A stretch of DNA of 64,000 nt from Epiperipatus broadwayi (GCA_028023455.1 JAQFVV010006543.1:746001-810000), one strand, 5' to 3'; shown: positions 24,122-35,331, counted from the first letter of the stretch. Notes: generated by a model not told the origin, from the letters alone. A program made the numbers and translations.

Positions 24122-24128
<7 letters not shown>

Positions 24129-24215
24129 ACTCTCCATACTAGTTCTCCATTTCTCTAACTCCTATTCTTTATTAACAAATCTATTCTTTTATCACATTCC
24201 TTACCACTATAACAC

Positions 24216-25067
24216 TCAACAATCATCCCATCTTTTGTACAAATATACTGATATAAATTCTTTATCCAAATCTTTTGCATACCGCATTACCTTTCTCACC
24301 CATGTTGTTGCCTGCCCTTTACTCATAACCCAATTGAATACTATTTTGGTTATTCTTTTATTATCCATAAACTGCAATCTACCAAACATTTTCATTTTAT
24401 TTTTTGCATCTCTCATATGAAAACTTGACCATCCCATTCCTCCTTGAATTGCCTCCCTTGCTGTCCATACATCTGCATCCAATGCATGTCTTCCTACTTT
24501 CTTTGTACTTTTTCTAAATAAACTAATACCCCTTTACTAGCATATAATGCATCATTGCTGTATGTTAACCCTGCTACTGCAACTCCCATATAATTCTAGC
24601 TACATCATATTTATTATATGAAAACACTGTTAATTTCTTTATCAATCCCTTTCTTTTCTTTGCTTCATTTATCATTTTTTTCTCCCATTCATCCAAACAA
24701 TTTTTCTGATTACTTAAAATAATTTCCAAACAACTATATCTATTCTTCACACTTAACTTTATATCTCCCAATAAAAATTCTACATCTTCTCTTTCCCCAG
24801 TATTAACCATCATTATATTTGATTTTTCTTCACTAAATGTAACCCCCATCTCTTTATCCACTGTTGCACATGTCCTCAGCATAACTTCCATCTCTTCTTT
24901 CTGCACACAAAAATATATCTGCAAAAAAAAAAGACCTGACAAAATATATACTCCCTTACCACTATTAACAGTATCTCTATCACTCTTCCCAATCTTTCTA
25001 TTGCTCTTTCCATTTCACTCAAATACAATAAAATAGGTGACATAGTGCATCCTTGTTTTAGTCCCAC
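24216..25067 (-). pseudogene. LINE ORF2, distal RT and C-terminal part
   Basis: Three minus-strand frames follow each other. 25067-24876 carries the RT block GLKQGCTMSPILLYLSEME. 24942-24574 continues past the catalytic site through EEMEVMLRTCATVDKEMG and KKRKGLIKKLTVFSYNKYD, and 24482-24216 has GRLQFMDNKRITKIVFNWV. The frames overlap because of a frameshift in a T-run near 24925, exactly where the catalytic Asp-Asp motif should lie; that motif is not intact. Segments 24942-24574 and 24482-24216 align well with the copy at 35346-36176. Confidence 0.82.
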
Positions 25068-25099
25068 CCCATTTTTATCTTTAACTGATTCTATATTCC

Positions 25100-25585
25100 C
25101 TAATTGATATATATATATATATATATAATTGATATATATATATATATATATATATAGTAATTATTTTCATATAATTTCTTGATAATATCCACTAAAGCTT
25201 CATCCATTTCCAAATTTGCTAAACTTATCCATAATCTATTTCTATTTACTCTATTATATGCTTTCTCTATATCTATAAAACTCATATATAACTGTCTACT
25301 TGAATTCCTACTCATATCCATCATAAGTTGTGTAACCACAAATAAACTATCTCCTATATGCCTATCTAATCTAAAACCTCCTTGCATTTCCCCTACTACA
25401 TTATTCTCTTCCATCCATTTTACAACTCTTCTGGCCACCATATTTGAGAAAACTTTATATAAAACTGATGTTACTGCTATCAGTCTATAATTATTTAACT
25501 TTCTATTATTCTTACTCTTTCCTTTAAATAATAATCTTACTTTTGTATTACTCCAACTACTCGGAAAAACTCTATTCTGTGCCAT
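25100..25585 (-). pseudogene. LINE ORF2, proximal reverse transcriptase domain
   Basis: The minus-strand frame carries the N-terminal RT blocks: VRLLFKGKSKNNRKLNNYR, then LIAVTSVLYKVFSNMVARR, EMQGGFRLDRHIGDSLFVV and FIDIEKAYNRVNRNRLW, the last being the first catalytic-Asp block of non-LTR RTs. The frame ends in translated TA repeat. Similarity in order and spacing to LINE RTs is clear; the encoded protein cannot be functional because neighbouring blocks are in other frames. Confidence 0.88.
25109..25156. repeat. (TA)n expansions inside the RT region
   Basis: Two TA runs separated by ATTGATA interrupt the RT reading frame and give the tyrosine/isoleucine tail of the 25585-25100 frame. They look like microsatellite growth inside the dead element. 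Confidence 0.9.
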
Positions 25586-25888
25586 CTTATTAAAACAAGA
25601 TAATAGCTTACTTTTGCCCTATATCTTAAATTCATTACCATCTCTACTGCCTACCCATTTAAACCTCTTGCCTTTCCACTTTTCAATTTCTTCTCAACCT
25701 CATTCAGTTCATTTTTTGTGAACCTAATATTCCCATTATTATATGCTTTCATGTTTTCTATCCTTCACATCTAACATCTTTTCTACATCCATTACATATC
25801 TAGTTAAGATTCTCTTTAAATCTTCTCTAGAGCTACAATTTATTCCCTCATCATCTAGTAATACTATCTCTCCTCTACATTTCTCCTT

Positions 25889-26125
25889 TTAATGTAATTC
25901 CAAATTTTTTTTACTCCCATCTCTTCCACTTTTATTAATATCCTCCAACAATTTACTATTCAATTTCATTCTCTCTCTATAATTATCTATTTTAGCCAAC
26001 TTCTTTTTTTCTAAGTACTTTTCCCATTTAGCATTAATATCTTTTTCACTTTCCTTGTTCTTAATAGCACACTTATATTCTCTACATGCTTTTTTCCTCT
26101 CTTTTACACTTTTACTAATTCTCAT
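25889..26125 (-). pseudogene. LINE ORF2 linker between endonuclease and RT
   Basis: A 78-codon frame rich in Lys and Glu (KERKKACREYKCAIKNKESE) sits between the endonuclease and RT domains, the position where LINE ORF2 proteins have a charged linker. It belongs to ORF2; a frameshift separates it from the endonuclease part. Confidence 0.65.
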
Positions 26126-26183
26126 TTTTTATTACATTTATTCTTCTGCATATTCTCACCTAAAACCCTATTTGCCACTTTTT

Positions 26184-27149
26184 TTATTTCATTACACCAG
26201 TCCTTATACTCATCCCCAAACAATCTTCTTCCAACTTATTCTTATCATTCTCTCTCCATCCACATCTTTCACTATTATTTTTTTTATTTCTATTCTCCAT
26301 CACATTACTAACCATTTCAATTACAATAAAGTTATGATTACTAGTACATACTTTCTCTTCATTATCAAACACCTTAATTTTCCTTACTTTATTCATTTCC
26401 TCTTTCTTTTCCAATACATAATCTATTTTGTGAAACATATTATTTCTAGACCATGTGTATTGTCCCTCATAAATATTTGATAAATTTCCAATATTCAAAT
26501 TCACTCTCTGACAAAATTTCTTTAAAAGCTGTCCATTTTTATTATCTACATCATCAATTTCTTCAGTATGTCCATTCATATCCCCTATAACCATTATTCT
26601 CTTCCTCTTGTCATTAAAACTTTGTATATCCTTAACTAGACATTCATATATGCTACTGTTCCACTCCATTATAATTTGACTATCTTAAATGGCTATATAA
26701 ACTATAGCCACCATCCATTCTTGTCTACCCAACCTTATTTCAAACCACAAATGTTCTTCACATTTAACAATATTTAAATATTTTTTTGATATAACACCTG
26801 TACCACTACCCCTTTTTTCTTTTCTATTTATACCCTGCCATATTAAATGTTCCAGAATAGGTTCTTCTTGTTCTTTTAGATGTGTTTCCACTTCTGCTAA
26901 TACCTCAAGTTCTTCATTTTCAATTGCTTTATTTAATTCCATCCACTTTTCTGGTCTTCTACCACCTTGCATATTCAAATACCCAATTTTAACAATTTCT
27001 TCTTTCCTAACTACTCTTTTATAAATTCTTTTAATTCTTTCTTCTCCATTACATTTATAAATAACTTTCTTACCATTAATTTTACAGACATATTCCTTCT
27101 CCATATTTATATTTATATCTAAATCAAATTTCTTTTGCTTACTTCTCAC
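26184..27149 (-). pseudogene. LINE ORF2, apurinic-type endonuclease domain
   Basis: Two consecutive minus-strand frames, 27149-26685 and 26669-26184, with a stop between them. They carry the endonuclease landmarks in order: VKIGYLNMQGGR, LAEVETHL (the catalytic Glu block), GSGTGV, RIMVIGDMNGH (Asp and Asn block), YTWSRNN...KIDYVL, and a final TSNHNFIVIE block where the usual Ser-Asp-His is changed to Ser-Asn-His. In LINEs this domain nicks the target to prime reverse transcription. Confidence 0.87.
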
Positions 27150-27205
27150 ATTCCATCCATTCTTCTTCTTTTTGATAATACTACAATTTAAAATCCCACC
27201 CCCCT

Positions 27206-27696
27206 TTATAAGTTTCCTGAAATATATTCTTTATAAATCAGACTCCCTAAAACTTCACTTCCTTGTTTTCCTAAATGCAACTCATCTTTACTATATAACT
27301 CCCTCTTTCCAATAAAACAATCCCACACATTCACAAACATAACATTATTTCTCTCACACAATTTTTTCAATCTCTCATTTATAGAACATGTCCTATCTAA
27401 CAAATACCTCTTGTCAAATCTTGGTAATAATCCAACTACTCCTACTCTTCCTTTAATCTTACTCAATTTCCTAATCAAATCTACATACTTATCCATTACT
27501 TTCTCGTTCTCTCTGATGATTCTGACAAATTATTAGTCCCTACCATAACATACACATCTCTACTACCTTGCTTTTTTTTCACTTTATCTGCTACATTCCT
27601 AATTCTAGCTCCAGGCAAACATACTCTTACATACCTGTTTTTATTTTCCCTTGCAATTATCTCCCCACATTCTCTAATTAGTGAATATTCTATCAT
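27206..27696 (-). pseudogene. LINE ORF1, SGNH esterase-like domain
   Basis: Frames 27696-27496 and 27496-27206 together span an SGNH hydrolase-like domain. The first has YSLIRECGEII at the place of the nucleophile block (the usual Gly-Asp-Ser is changed) and VYVMVGTNNL, typical of the block with the oxyanion Asn. The second has VGVVGLLPRFD and ends with DELHLGKQGSEVLG, carrying the Asp-x-x-His pair. Such an esterase domain is known from ORF1 of CR1-type LINEs. A frameshift joins the two halves and the altered nucleophile block suggests loss of activity. Confidence 0.8.
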
Positions 27697-27699
27697 AGT

Positions 27700-28160
27700 C
27701 TACTTTTTCTACTCCATCCATAACATTTTCTACCATGTTCTGACTCTCCTTATCTCCTCACATTTTATCTAATAATTTTGCTTCTATATCCTTCACTTTT
27801 TTCTCTATCTTACTTATTTTTTGGCTAATCATCTCCATTGCACTACTACTTTAACCCACCCATACTTCTGACACTCCACAAAGCCATACTCTATCCTATC
27901 TTTCTTAACTACATTTTGCTCCCTTTCTTTGTCTTTCTCTTTAGACTATCTACACTTAAAAACCACTTTCTCACCTCTTTTATCACATTTACACAATGAC
28001 TACATAACCATAAACCTTTTACATCCTTCCTAGTCTTATTCAAACATTTCAAATGATAAACCTCATCACATATAGTACATTCTACCAGAGCACACATATT
28101 TTCTTTCTGCTGATTATATACACATTGTGAAATGCAATCCATATTTCCCTTTGGTGGCAA
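27700..28160 (-). pseudogene. LINE ORF1, PHD finger and coiled-coil part
   Basis: 28160-27909 encodes an 83-residue start of ORF1 with a PHD-type zinc finger: Cys pair near CISQC, then VECTICDEVYHLKC and WLCSHC, matching the Cys4-His-Cys3 pattern. Downstream, near 27840-27680, a frame reading MEMISQKISKIEKKVKDIEA looks like a coiled coil of the sort that multimerises LINE ORF1 proteins; it is broken by stops. The start at 28160 is the first ATG upstream of the zinc finger. Confidence 0.78.
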
Positions 28161-28165
28161 AATAG

Positions 28166-28440
28166 TAAATGATATCTATTACAACCAGAACAAATGTATA
28201 ATTGAATTGTGTTGTTTTTGTTTCAAAACAGAAAACATCCACATTATTAACAATATTCGAAGTTTTAATACTTTATAATAAATATCACTGACTACGTAAA
28301 AACATACATTTTGGTGCTAGTTGCATGGGTGTACTTCCTGTTGATGGAACTACCACCCACATATCAAAATATATAAGAATAATTAATCAGTAAGTTTCAT
28401 TTTTTTGCAAACAAAAAAAATGAAATTAATGCAATTGTTT
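28166..28440. other. Sequence upstream of LINE ORF1
   Basis: Up to 28165 the LINE is recognisable; whether its 5' UTR extends into this stretch cannot be decided without another full copy. No gene is seen. Confidence 0.35.
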
Positions 28441-28823
28441 TAATTATATAGAAGGAAATTAACCTTCAAGTGTGTGCTGTTCATTTTTAGTGTATAAATC
28501 TAAGTGCACTCATCTGTCAGTAAAAATTTAAAAAAAAAAACAAGTAAATCACTTATGCTTTGAGCTTATTTTTACATGAGCCAACCTTACTGCCTGTGCT
28601 TTACTCGGGGCTTGATCTTATTGTCGACTTGATATTTTAATTGACAACTGAATTATACAAATTTTGTTGATATATCACAGGGAAGAGAAAGTTTAACATT
28701 TTTAATTACCTGCAATTAAATGTATATTAGTTAGGATAAATATAAAATAATAGTTTGTGCATAAATTCGTACCTTAAAAACAAACAGTGCAGGTTTGAAG
28801 GTTAATTTCCTTCTACGTAATTA
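28441..28823. mobile_element. Inverted-repeat DNA element, about 383 bp
   Basis: The left end TAATTATATAGAAGGAAATT continues AACCTTCAAG; the complement of the right end reads TAATTACGTAGAAGGAAATT and AACCTTCAAA, so the inverted termini are about 40 bp long. The interior has no transposase frame. A TA-type target is possible at the ends, but the duplication is not certain. Confidence 0.75.
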
Positions 28824-28980
28824 TCTGAAAATAATATCTTTAATGAATAAATAATGATTGAGAAACAAATATTTTTAATAAGTATGATCAACTCACATAC
28901 TTATTGAGAAATTTTAGTAACAATGATTGCAAACACATTATAAAGACCAAGCAAAAAAAATCTTGTTCTTATTAATGTCT

Positions 28981-29107
28981 TATTTGTTTATAGTTTTGGC
29001 CATCCAGAAGTCTTCATCAGAGTTTCTAGTCTTTTCCCAGTTTAACAAGGAAAATAGTAGAAGTTCTGATGAAGACTACTGGATAGTCAAAACTGCAAGC
29101 AAATAAA
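28981..29107. repeat. Inverted repeat with TCTTCATCAGA core
   Basis: Arms of about 44 bp share TATTTGTTTATAGTTTTGGC on the left and its imperfect complement on the right, with a GATGAAGAC box. It is a hairpin element of 127 bp, without coding content. Confidence 0.65.
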
Positions 29108-30415
29108 ATAGTAATATGATGATTTTGCATTGAATAAATTGTATAAGAATGATAAAATTTCATGTATTTAATAATATAACCAATGCATACAATTTAAAGA
29201 AGGAAGGAAGGTAATTGCAAATACAATATGTTTGAAATCTAAAATTAATGTAAATAATAAATGAAAAAAATATTTTCAGTAATTGTCATTGGTGCAAAAT
29301 ATTCTGAAAGAAATTAAATTAGCATTTGCCATCATAACTAATTTACATAAGATTTTCATTAACACACTTGGTGATAATATTTAATTTTCGATCATTGCTT
29401 GTTCACTAAACATATTATGTACAGGTTTGTTTTTTAAATAAATTGTATTATTTTTACTCAATCATCCAAGCACTTTACTACTTTTACAATGCTTTATTTC
29501 CCAACCTTTTCTACAGTTTCGACTGCCCCAGCAATCTTCTTCAGAACATTATATCCTAATCTCACTATTACTATCAAATTTTTAATATTATTTTTATGGG
29601 GTTTTTTTTTTTTTTGCTTTCATTTAAACAATTTCCCCGAGATCACTCATAAAACCAAATATTTACATTGAACATTCTTATTGATTTTTTTTTTTTGTAA
29701 TAATTTGTTCATTAAAATAATATTTTGAGATTTATTTTGTAAGTAAATTATACTATTTTTAAACACATTATTTTTTCTTTAGTTTAAATAATCACTAAAC
29801 TGGTATTTAAAAATGATTCTGTTTGATATCTGCACAAAATAGCCTCTTGAAAATGTCTTAATTAGCTATGAAGTTTATTGAAAACTTTAAGTCGATTGGA
29901 GTGCATTAGAAAAATCTTTCCACATAATGAATTTTTCACTTAATATATTAATCAGGCCTCATTTATTATAATGAACTCTTGTAATAGACATTGAAAATAA
30001 TAAACCCTTTTTGATATATGTTAAAACGAAAAAAATAGTTTCAATGTCATAAGAACATATGTAGAATAAATATATTTACAAATGCCCTGTGGTGAAAAAG
30101 AATGAAAGTCATAATTTAATCCTTATCAATTGGTCAATGATTTTCCTGATAAAGTAGTTTTCTCTTTTACTGTTTATTGGAGATAGCATATTGGAAAGGC
30201 TTTTTATCCTGAAGTAGGCCACTTAAAACTTACCCTCTCTGGTAACTTACATATTTGAAATCTTTCACAGGAAAAAACAATGTAGTTTAATGTAACCAGT
30301 CTTTTAGAAGTTCATTAATTTAATTTTCACAGTATTTGATATATATATATATGTAAGTATAAAGATTTGAACTTAGAACTTTTCAGTCAGACATACATAT
30401 ATGCATAGATAGATT
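29108..30415. other. Anonymous AT-rich stretch
   Basis: No gene or recognised repeat is supported. The forward frame at 29489-29671 spans a T-run and lacks any domain. Confidence 0.35.
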
Positions 30416-30419
30416 AATA

Positions 30420-30819
<400 letters not shown>

Positions 30820-31607
30820 GGCAAACAAATTATTAAGGAGTAAAGTATTGAAACAATAGCTATTTAAATTAACCCAATTTTTGTTAAATATTACTAATAC
30901 ATTATTCTGAACATTTTAGCATACAGGTGAGAATGGAAAACTTAAGTACTAACAGTTCCATAGATTTATCTAAGAAAAGTGAAAACATCTCTTTGTAAAT
31001 GAAATAGAAGTGTTGTACTTAGTTTGATACTTTGATGCTTAAACATCACCTGTTTTCTGACTAACTGCTTGTTTTTAAAATATTAGGCACTTTTATCCCA
31101 GAATATATGATGGACCTTTATGAAAGGATTCGTCATAGTGATTATCATCAATTTGTATTACTATTTTGATTTGCAATTGATCATTTGCTACCATGATCTT
31201 TAGAAAAATATTTGATACTTTTTTTAAAAAAAACATCCACCATTTTTTAAAAATAAGATTGATGAGGTCATAAAATAATGACTTCATTAAAGCTAAGTCA
31301 CCTGAGCATAAAATGTCAATATCCAAGCTAACAGTGTATAGTCTATAGTTTAATTATTATACAGTATACAATATTATGTTACCGAATTAAAATACAATTA
31401 ATGTACTTAACTAATTTTCATCCAGCATCATTGAAAAATAATCACTACTTTTATTTATGACTGATTCTTAACCTATAATTGTGTATCATTGGTGGTTTGT
31501 AACAGACTTATAGATGGTATGTGAAAGGTAAACTATTTTTGAAAAATTATATTTAAATGATTTTATCTCCTATGCCTACATGTTTCATAATAAGGTTTTT
31601 ATTTAAT
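30820..31607. other. Anonymous AT-rich stretch
   Basis: The reverse frame 31326-31093 opens with MDIDILCSGDLALMKSLFYD and is more protein-like than its surroundings, but it has no splice context or known motif, so I do not call it a gene. Nothing else is supported. Confidence 0.3.
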
Positions 31608-31609
31608 AA

Positions 31610-33060
31610 ATTTTTTTTTTTTATTTTAAGTAATACACTTTATTAAATCACAACATATTTACATAATTACAAGATCAATTTTTAGTACAGACAAAAAAAA
31701 GGAACAGTATTATCCTTCACTTGTCCATTATACACATTGCAACACGTTCACTTAATTCTCCTGTTACCTGTTCATTGTTTACGATTTAGACCCTTTTTCT
31801 TTAACAACATTACCCTTCTTTATTTTATGTTTTACTCCCAGATTTCACATCTGGAGAGAGCAATTCCTCCCCATACATGTTGGAAGGTGTTTTGGGGCCA
31901 ATATTTTAGGCATAAGTTGAAGTAGTTCTCCCAATCTCTATCCATTTTTTTTAACCAATTGAATTTCTTATTATCAAATAAAAGTGAACATCTTATTGCC
32001 CACAATGATTTCAATGTATGGATCATTACATTCACATTGTGCGGGTTAAAGTTTATAACATATTTTTTCATAAGATATTTGAGATTTATTATAGGCCTGT
32101 GAAAGACCTTCATTCTAATTTCTCTAAAGGCGTAGCATTCTTCAAATAAGTGCATAAAAGTTTCATTGTGCCTCTTACACATAATGCAGGTTTCATTCAA
32201 ACTCAATCCCAGTCTTTTATTAATATAGGTAGTTGTAGGTAGAATCCCATTGATTAACTTAAAAATAAATCTCATTGATGTCTGAGGTATATATATTGAG
32301 TGAAATTTTTTTAATACATTTTTCATTGAACAACTCAACCAATTATTTTCATTTTGGTAATTTGCTTTTTTTAAATCTTTATATCTAATACCATCTAGGG
32401 TGGTTACATTAAGTTCATCTTGCAAGTCTTTATATGCCAGCAACATGTCAGTAAGATACGATCTTTTTTCAGCTCCCAATCCATTAATAATAAATATGTC
32501 ACCATTTGGGAGATTAAATGACTGATCCTTGGCTACATTCATATAAGCTTTAGCAGTAACAAATTGAACATAAGCTTTTGGGTCAATTAAATTGAGACCA
32601 TCCTTATTTATTGGAAGCTGTAAAAGCGAGGTAGAGAGGAGATAAGTTTTCTTTCCCCATATGAATTTTTTTGCCATCTGTATAATCTTTAGGTTTGATT
32701 TATTATATAATTTTAACCATGGGCCATAATATCCTAGCACTCCCATTGCAATTGCATTAAATATTTTGGTTTTAGTTATTTCATAGAGTTTAAAAGGCAT
32801 AAAACCATTAATTCTTTCCTCAATTTTCCTTGTGACTAATTTGTTTAATAGTCCATTCATCTTAGTTTTTGGTAAATATAATGGAAGGCCAAGGAAGGAC
32901 TTAGGTAGGGCTACAAACTCATCGGGAATTCTTTTGCCTGTTGCCAATTGCCAAGCTTCTGATTTATTTACTTGAATTAATGCTCCAGTTGCCTGCTGAA
33001 ATTTTCTGATTATATTCATTACAACATCAATATTATAACAGTTTTCAAATAAATGTGACT
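31610..33060 (-). mobile_element. 5'-truncated Tx1/L1-like LINE with poly(A)
   Basis: A second LINE type. The minus strand carries the C-terminal part of ORF2 (31832-33019), a 3' UTR and, at its end, a run of about 13 A (T-run at 31610-31622 on the plus strand). The 5' break is at about 33060, just upstream of the sequence that encodes LFENCYN ahead of the MNIIRKF segment. A 7-bp ATTTATT occurs next to both ends and may be the target duplication. The continuous frame shows it is younger than the LINE at 24-28 kb. Confidence 0.82.
31832..33019 (-). CDS. LINE ORF2 C-terminal fragment, 395 codons intact
   Basis: The frame runs 395 codons without a stop. It starts within the region after the RT catalytic site (FQQATGALIQVNKSEAWQ, then FLGLPLYLPKTKMNGLLNKL), continues through KIFNAIAMGVLGYYGPWLKL and MAKKFIWGKKTYLL...LPINKDGLNLIDPKAY, the thumb-like and linker region typical of Tx1/L1-type ORF2 proteins, and has a zinc-binding motif TCIMCKRHNETFMHLFEEC (CX2CX8HX4C) about 110 residues from the end. 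The endonuclease and RT catalytic core are missing by 5' truncation, so there is no function; the given ATG is just the first Met in a truncated frame. Confidence 0.85.
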   Translation of the reverse strand: MNIIRKFQQATGALIQVNKSEAWQLATGKRIPDEFVALPKSFLGLPLYLPKTKMNGLLNKLVTRKIEERINGFMPFKLYEITKTKIFNAIAMGVLGYYGPWLKLYNKSNLKIIQMAKKFIWGKKTYLLSTSLLQLPINKDGLNLIDPKAYVQFVTAKAYMNVAKDQSFNLPNGDIFIINGLGAEKRSYLTDMLLAYKDLQDELNVTTLDGIRYKDLKKANYQNENNWLSCSMKNVLKKFHSIYIPQTSMRFIFKLINGILPTTTYINKRLGLSLNETCIMCKRHNETFMHLFEECYAFREIRMKVFHRPIINLKYLMKKYVINFNPHNVNVMIHTLKSLWAIRCSLLFDNKKFNWLKKMDRDWENYFNLCLKYWPQNTFQHVWGGIALSRCEIWE

Positions 33061-33308
33061 ACCCCATTGTTGTCTTTTAATACATTTACATGAATAGAAT
33101 TCTGGTTTTTAATTATTTTCTAATTTTTACTTTATATAACACTAGAATCAAAAATAAGTTTTCAACAAATCAATCAGTTTTATATTACAAGGAGAGCTAC
33201 TAGATACTTCTAACATTAATGTTACATATAAAATTAAAAATTTTAATTTTTTGCTAAAATTGCTGGTAAACTAAAAAAAATGTAGTCACTGGGAATATAT
33301 ATATATAT

Positions 33309-33448
33309 ATATTAAACATTAAATCATCCCACATGGTTAAAAAATCCAGTACTGCCCTCTGTGAACTAATATATAAGTACATTAGAATTGGTATTTTAAA
33401 ATAGCCAATTCAAAATGATACCATGTGGGGTGATTTAATGTTTAATAT
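33309..33448. repeat. MITE-like inverted repeat, 140 bp
   Basis: Terminal arms of about 28 bp: ATATTAAACATTAAATCATC at the left, and its complement closes the right end at 33448, with CCCACATGG just inside. The interior includes GTACTGCCCTCTGTG. Flanked by AT-rich sequence, including a TA run at 33298-33310. Confidence 0.75.
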
Positions 33449-34204
33449 TTGTATATTTATTTCAATATAGCATTATGCACTGGGATTATATATACACCCA
33501 ATGTTTAAACCAGTTCAGAAATTGGAAGGTGAATGAAAATTGACTTACAAGATTTTATCATAACAGACAAAAAAATGCAGTAAGTTAAATAAACACATAT
33601 AATAATAATTTCATATAAATATTAGCATAAATACATATTCTTATTTTTTTAAATGACATTTAACTGTGGTTAATTAATATTTTAGTATTAGCAATAACCA
33701 TATTGTGTTATTAAATATTTCTACTATCAGTATATGACTGTGCTATAATTTCTGAATTCATTTTAATGTTTTAAATATTTTAATTATTATTTATCTTATA
33801 TTAGTGTAGATATTCCTATATATCTAAATATGAAAAGTCACATGGTGCTGTGATTAGCTCATTCAACTGCCATTTTACAATCTGAGATTAAATTATAATA
33901 AAACTATGCCATTTTTTGAGATAGCTAACAGATTCATTCTCAAACTATGTAAATAATTAATGGTTAGTAAATGTCTGTTTAACTATTTATATCTAGAGGA
34001 TAATACTCAGAAAAAAAAATCTTCACCAATCAACACTTAATTCTTTACTTAACAGTTTGCTATGTAGACTATTTTATATCTAAACATAAAGGCATGTACA
34101 TCAGTAATATAATTATTTCTAACAAAAATCTAATCTCTGAATGTTGAATTATTTACATTATCATTATATTGTCAATATTCATTTTGCAATAGCAGTCATA
34201 ACTT
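33449..34204. other. AT-rich stretch with a tRNA-like trace
   Basis: No gene. At about 33842-33895 GGTGCTGTGATTAGCTCATTC resembles a pol III A-box region but lacks a convincing B box. Confidence 0.3.
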
Positions 34205-34345
34205 GAAAGATTCATAATGAAGAAAGACGTTTGCATGTAACGAATGTGATTGCAAATCTACAGTAAAGAAATGGGTTAACTATTTTTAACAGATTTGTAA
34301 TCACATTAGTTACATGAAAATGTCCTTCTTCATTATGAATCTTTC
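34205..34345. repeat. MITE-like inverted repeat, 141 bp
   Basis: Arms of about 55 bp: GAAAGATTCATAATGAAGAA at the left with its complement ending at 34345, and an inner box GTGATTGCAAATCT pairing with AGATTTGTAATCAC. Loop of about 30 bases. No coding content. Confidence 0.75.
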
Positions 34346-34866
34346 ATTTCATTTAATTTTTGTAAAAATCTTGCGACGATACTACAAAAAAAAATCTAGT
34401 TTTAATTTTTTCACAAAATAATTAATCTTTCATATCTTATTTATTTTTTAAAGACATCTTATAATCAGATACTACACAAAAAAAAATCTAGTTTTGATTT
34501 TTTTATAAAATTATTAATATACACAAGCTTATTATGCCAGAAAAATAAATTCATATAAACTCTTGTAATTTACAATTAGTTTGCTGAAATAGTATAATTA
34601 TCATTCTATCACTGCAGTTATCATGAGTGAATTCTAACCAATCAACTCATACAATAAGGATAATATTTTATCCATATCTTTAGATAAGTAGTTATTAATG
34701 GACTCTGCATCGTATAAAATCAGTCTATTGTAATTAATGTAATTATTTGGCCTTCATTCGATAGAAGAAAACAGACAAACTACAAATTATACTAGCATCT
34801 ACTGATTATAAACTTAGCAGTATAAAAAATAATGAAATTGAATATAGATGTCACCACTGTTTTCTG
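34346..34866. other. AT-rich stretch with a short direct repeat
   Basis: AAAAAAAATCTAGTTTT occurs twice (about 34387 and 34481) within similar surroundings, a local duplication of about 95 bp period. No gene is seen. Confidence 0.4.
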
Positions 34867-35331
34867 GATAATAATAATAGTAAGGAAAGTAGTTTATTGT
34901 TTAAGGCTCGAACGGGATCTTTAGCTACAAAAGAATATACATGTAAATGGAAAAATATGGGTGATTTATTTTGTAAATTATGTAAGGAAGGAATTGAAAA
35001 TATTAGGCATTTGTTAATTGAATGTAAATGTTTGAAAACAGAAAGGGTACTTATAATGAAGTTGTGGAAAAATAAATATGAAAAGAGTGATTATACAGAA
35101 AGTGAATTATTGGTTTTTATGCTAGGTTTGGGAAAAGATAAGGGGGATTTAGATATAAAGGTTATAGAGTTGACAAAAATTATGTTGTGGAAATGGGATA
35201 GAGCAGATTATGGGTAAATTTAGAGTGGGGAATGTAAAAGAAAGTGGCTAACAGGTTTATCTGGGCTTAATTGCTGAGATATTCTTGACTTCGTTTAAGG
35301 AGAAGCCATAATACATCACATCACATCACAG
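34867..35331 (+). mobile_element. LINE 3' end, tandem copy 1
   Basis: A 5'-truncated copy of the same LINE type as at 24-28 kb, in the plus direction. It holds the last 106 codons of ORF2 (34897-35217) with the zinc motif FCKLCKEGIENIRHLLIEC (CX2CX8HX4C), the stop, and the 3' tail GCTGAGATATTCTTGACTTC ending in ACATCACATCACATCACA. The next copy starts without any spacer. Confidence 0.85.

Larger units (their letters stand above)
24122..28165 (-). mobile_element. Non-LTR retrotransposon body (near full length, decayed)
   Basis: Read from 28165 down to 24122 the minus strand holds, in order: a PHD-type zinc finger, a coiled-coil stretch, an SGNH esterase-like domain, an apurinic-type endonuclease, reverse transcriptase, and the start of the C-terminal domain. 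The remaining 3' end lies at 18871-19340, beyond a TA-bounded interruption. ORF1 with PHD plus esterase is known from CR1/L2-type LINEs; the CX2CX8HX4C motif at the C-terminus is an additional trait. Frameshifts and stops in every domain show that the copy is dead. Confidence 0.88.

Noticed and set aside
24010-24420. Forward frame of 136 codons
   Set aside because: Crosses the (TA)n tract and runs antisense to the LINE ORF2; the minus-strand frame carries the recognisable domain.
26055-26480. Forward frame of 141 codons, hydrophobic
   Set aside because: Antisense shadow of the LINE endonuclease region, pyrimidine-rich because the sense strand is purine-rich.
31093-31326. Reverse frame beginning MDIDILCSGDLAL, possibly an exon
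   Set aside because: Protein-like start, but no splice context, no motif and an AT-driven remainder; too weak to annotate as a gene.
33840-33900. tRNA-like sequence, possible SINE head
   Set aside because: Only an A-box-like segment is present; no B box and no second copy was seen in the window.
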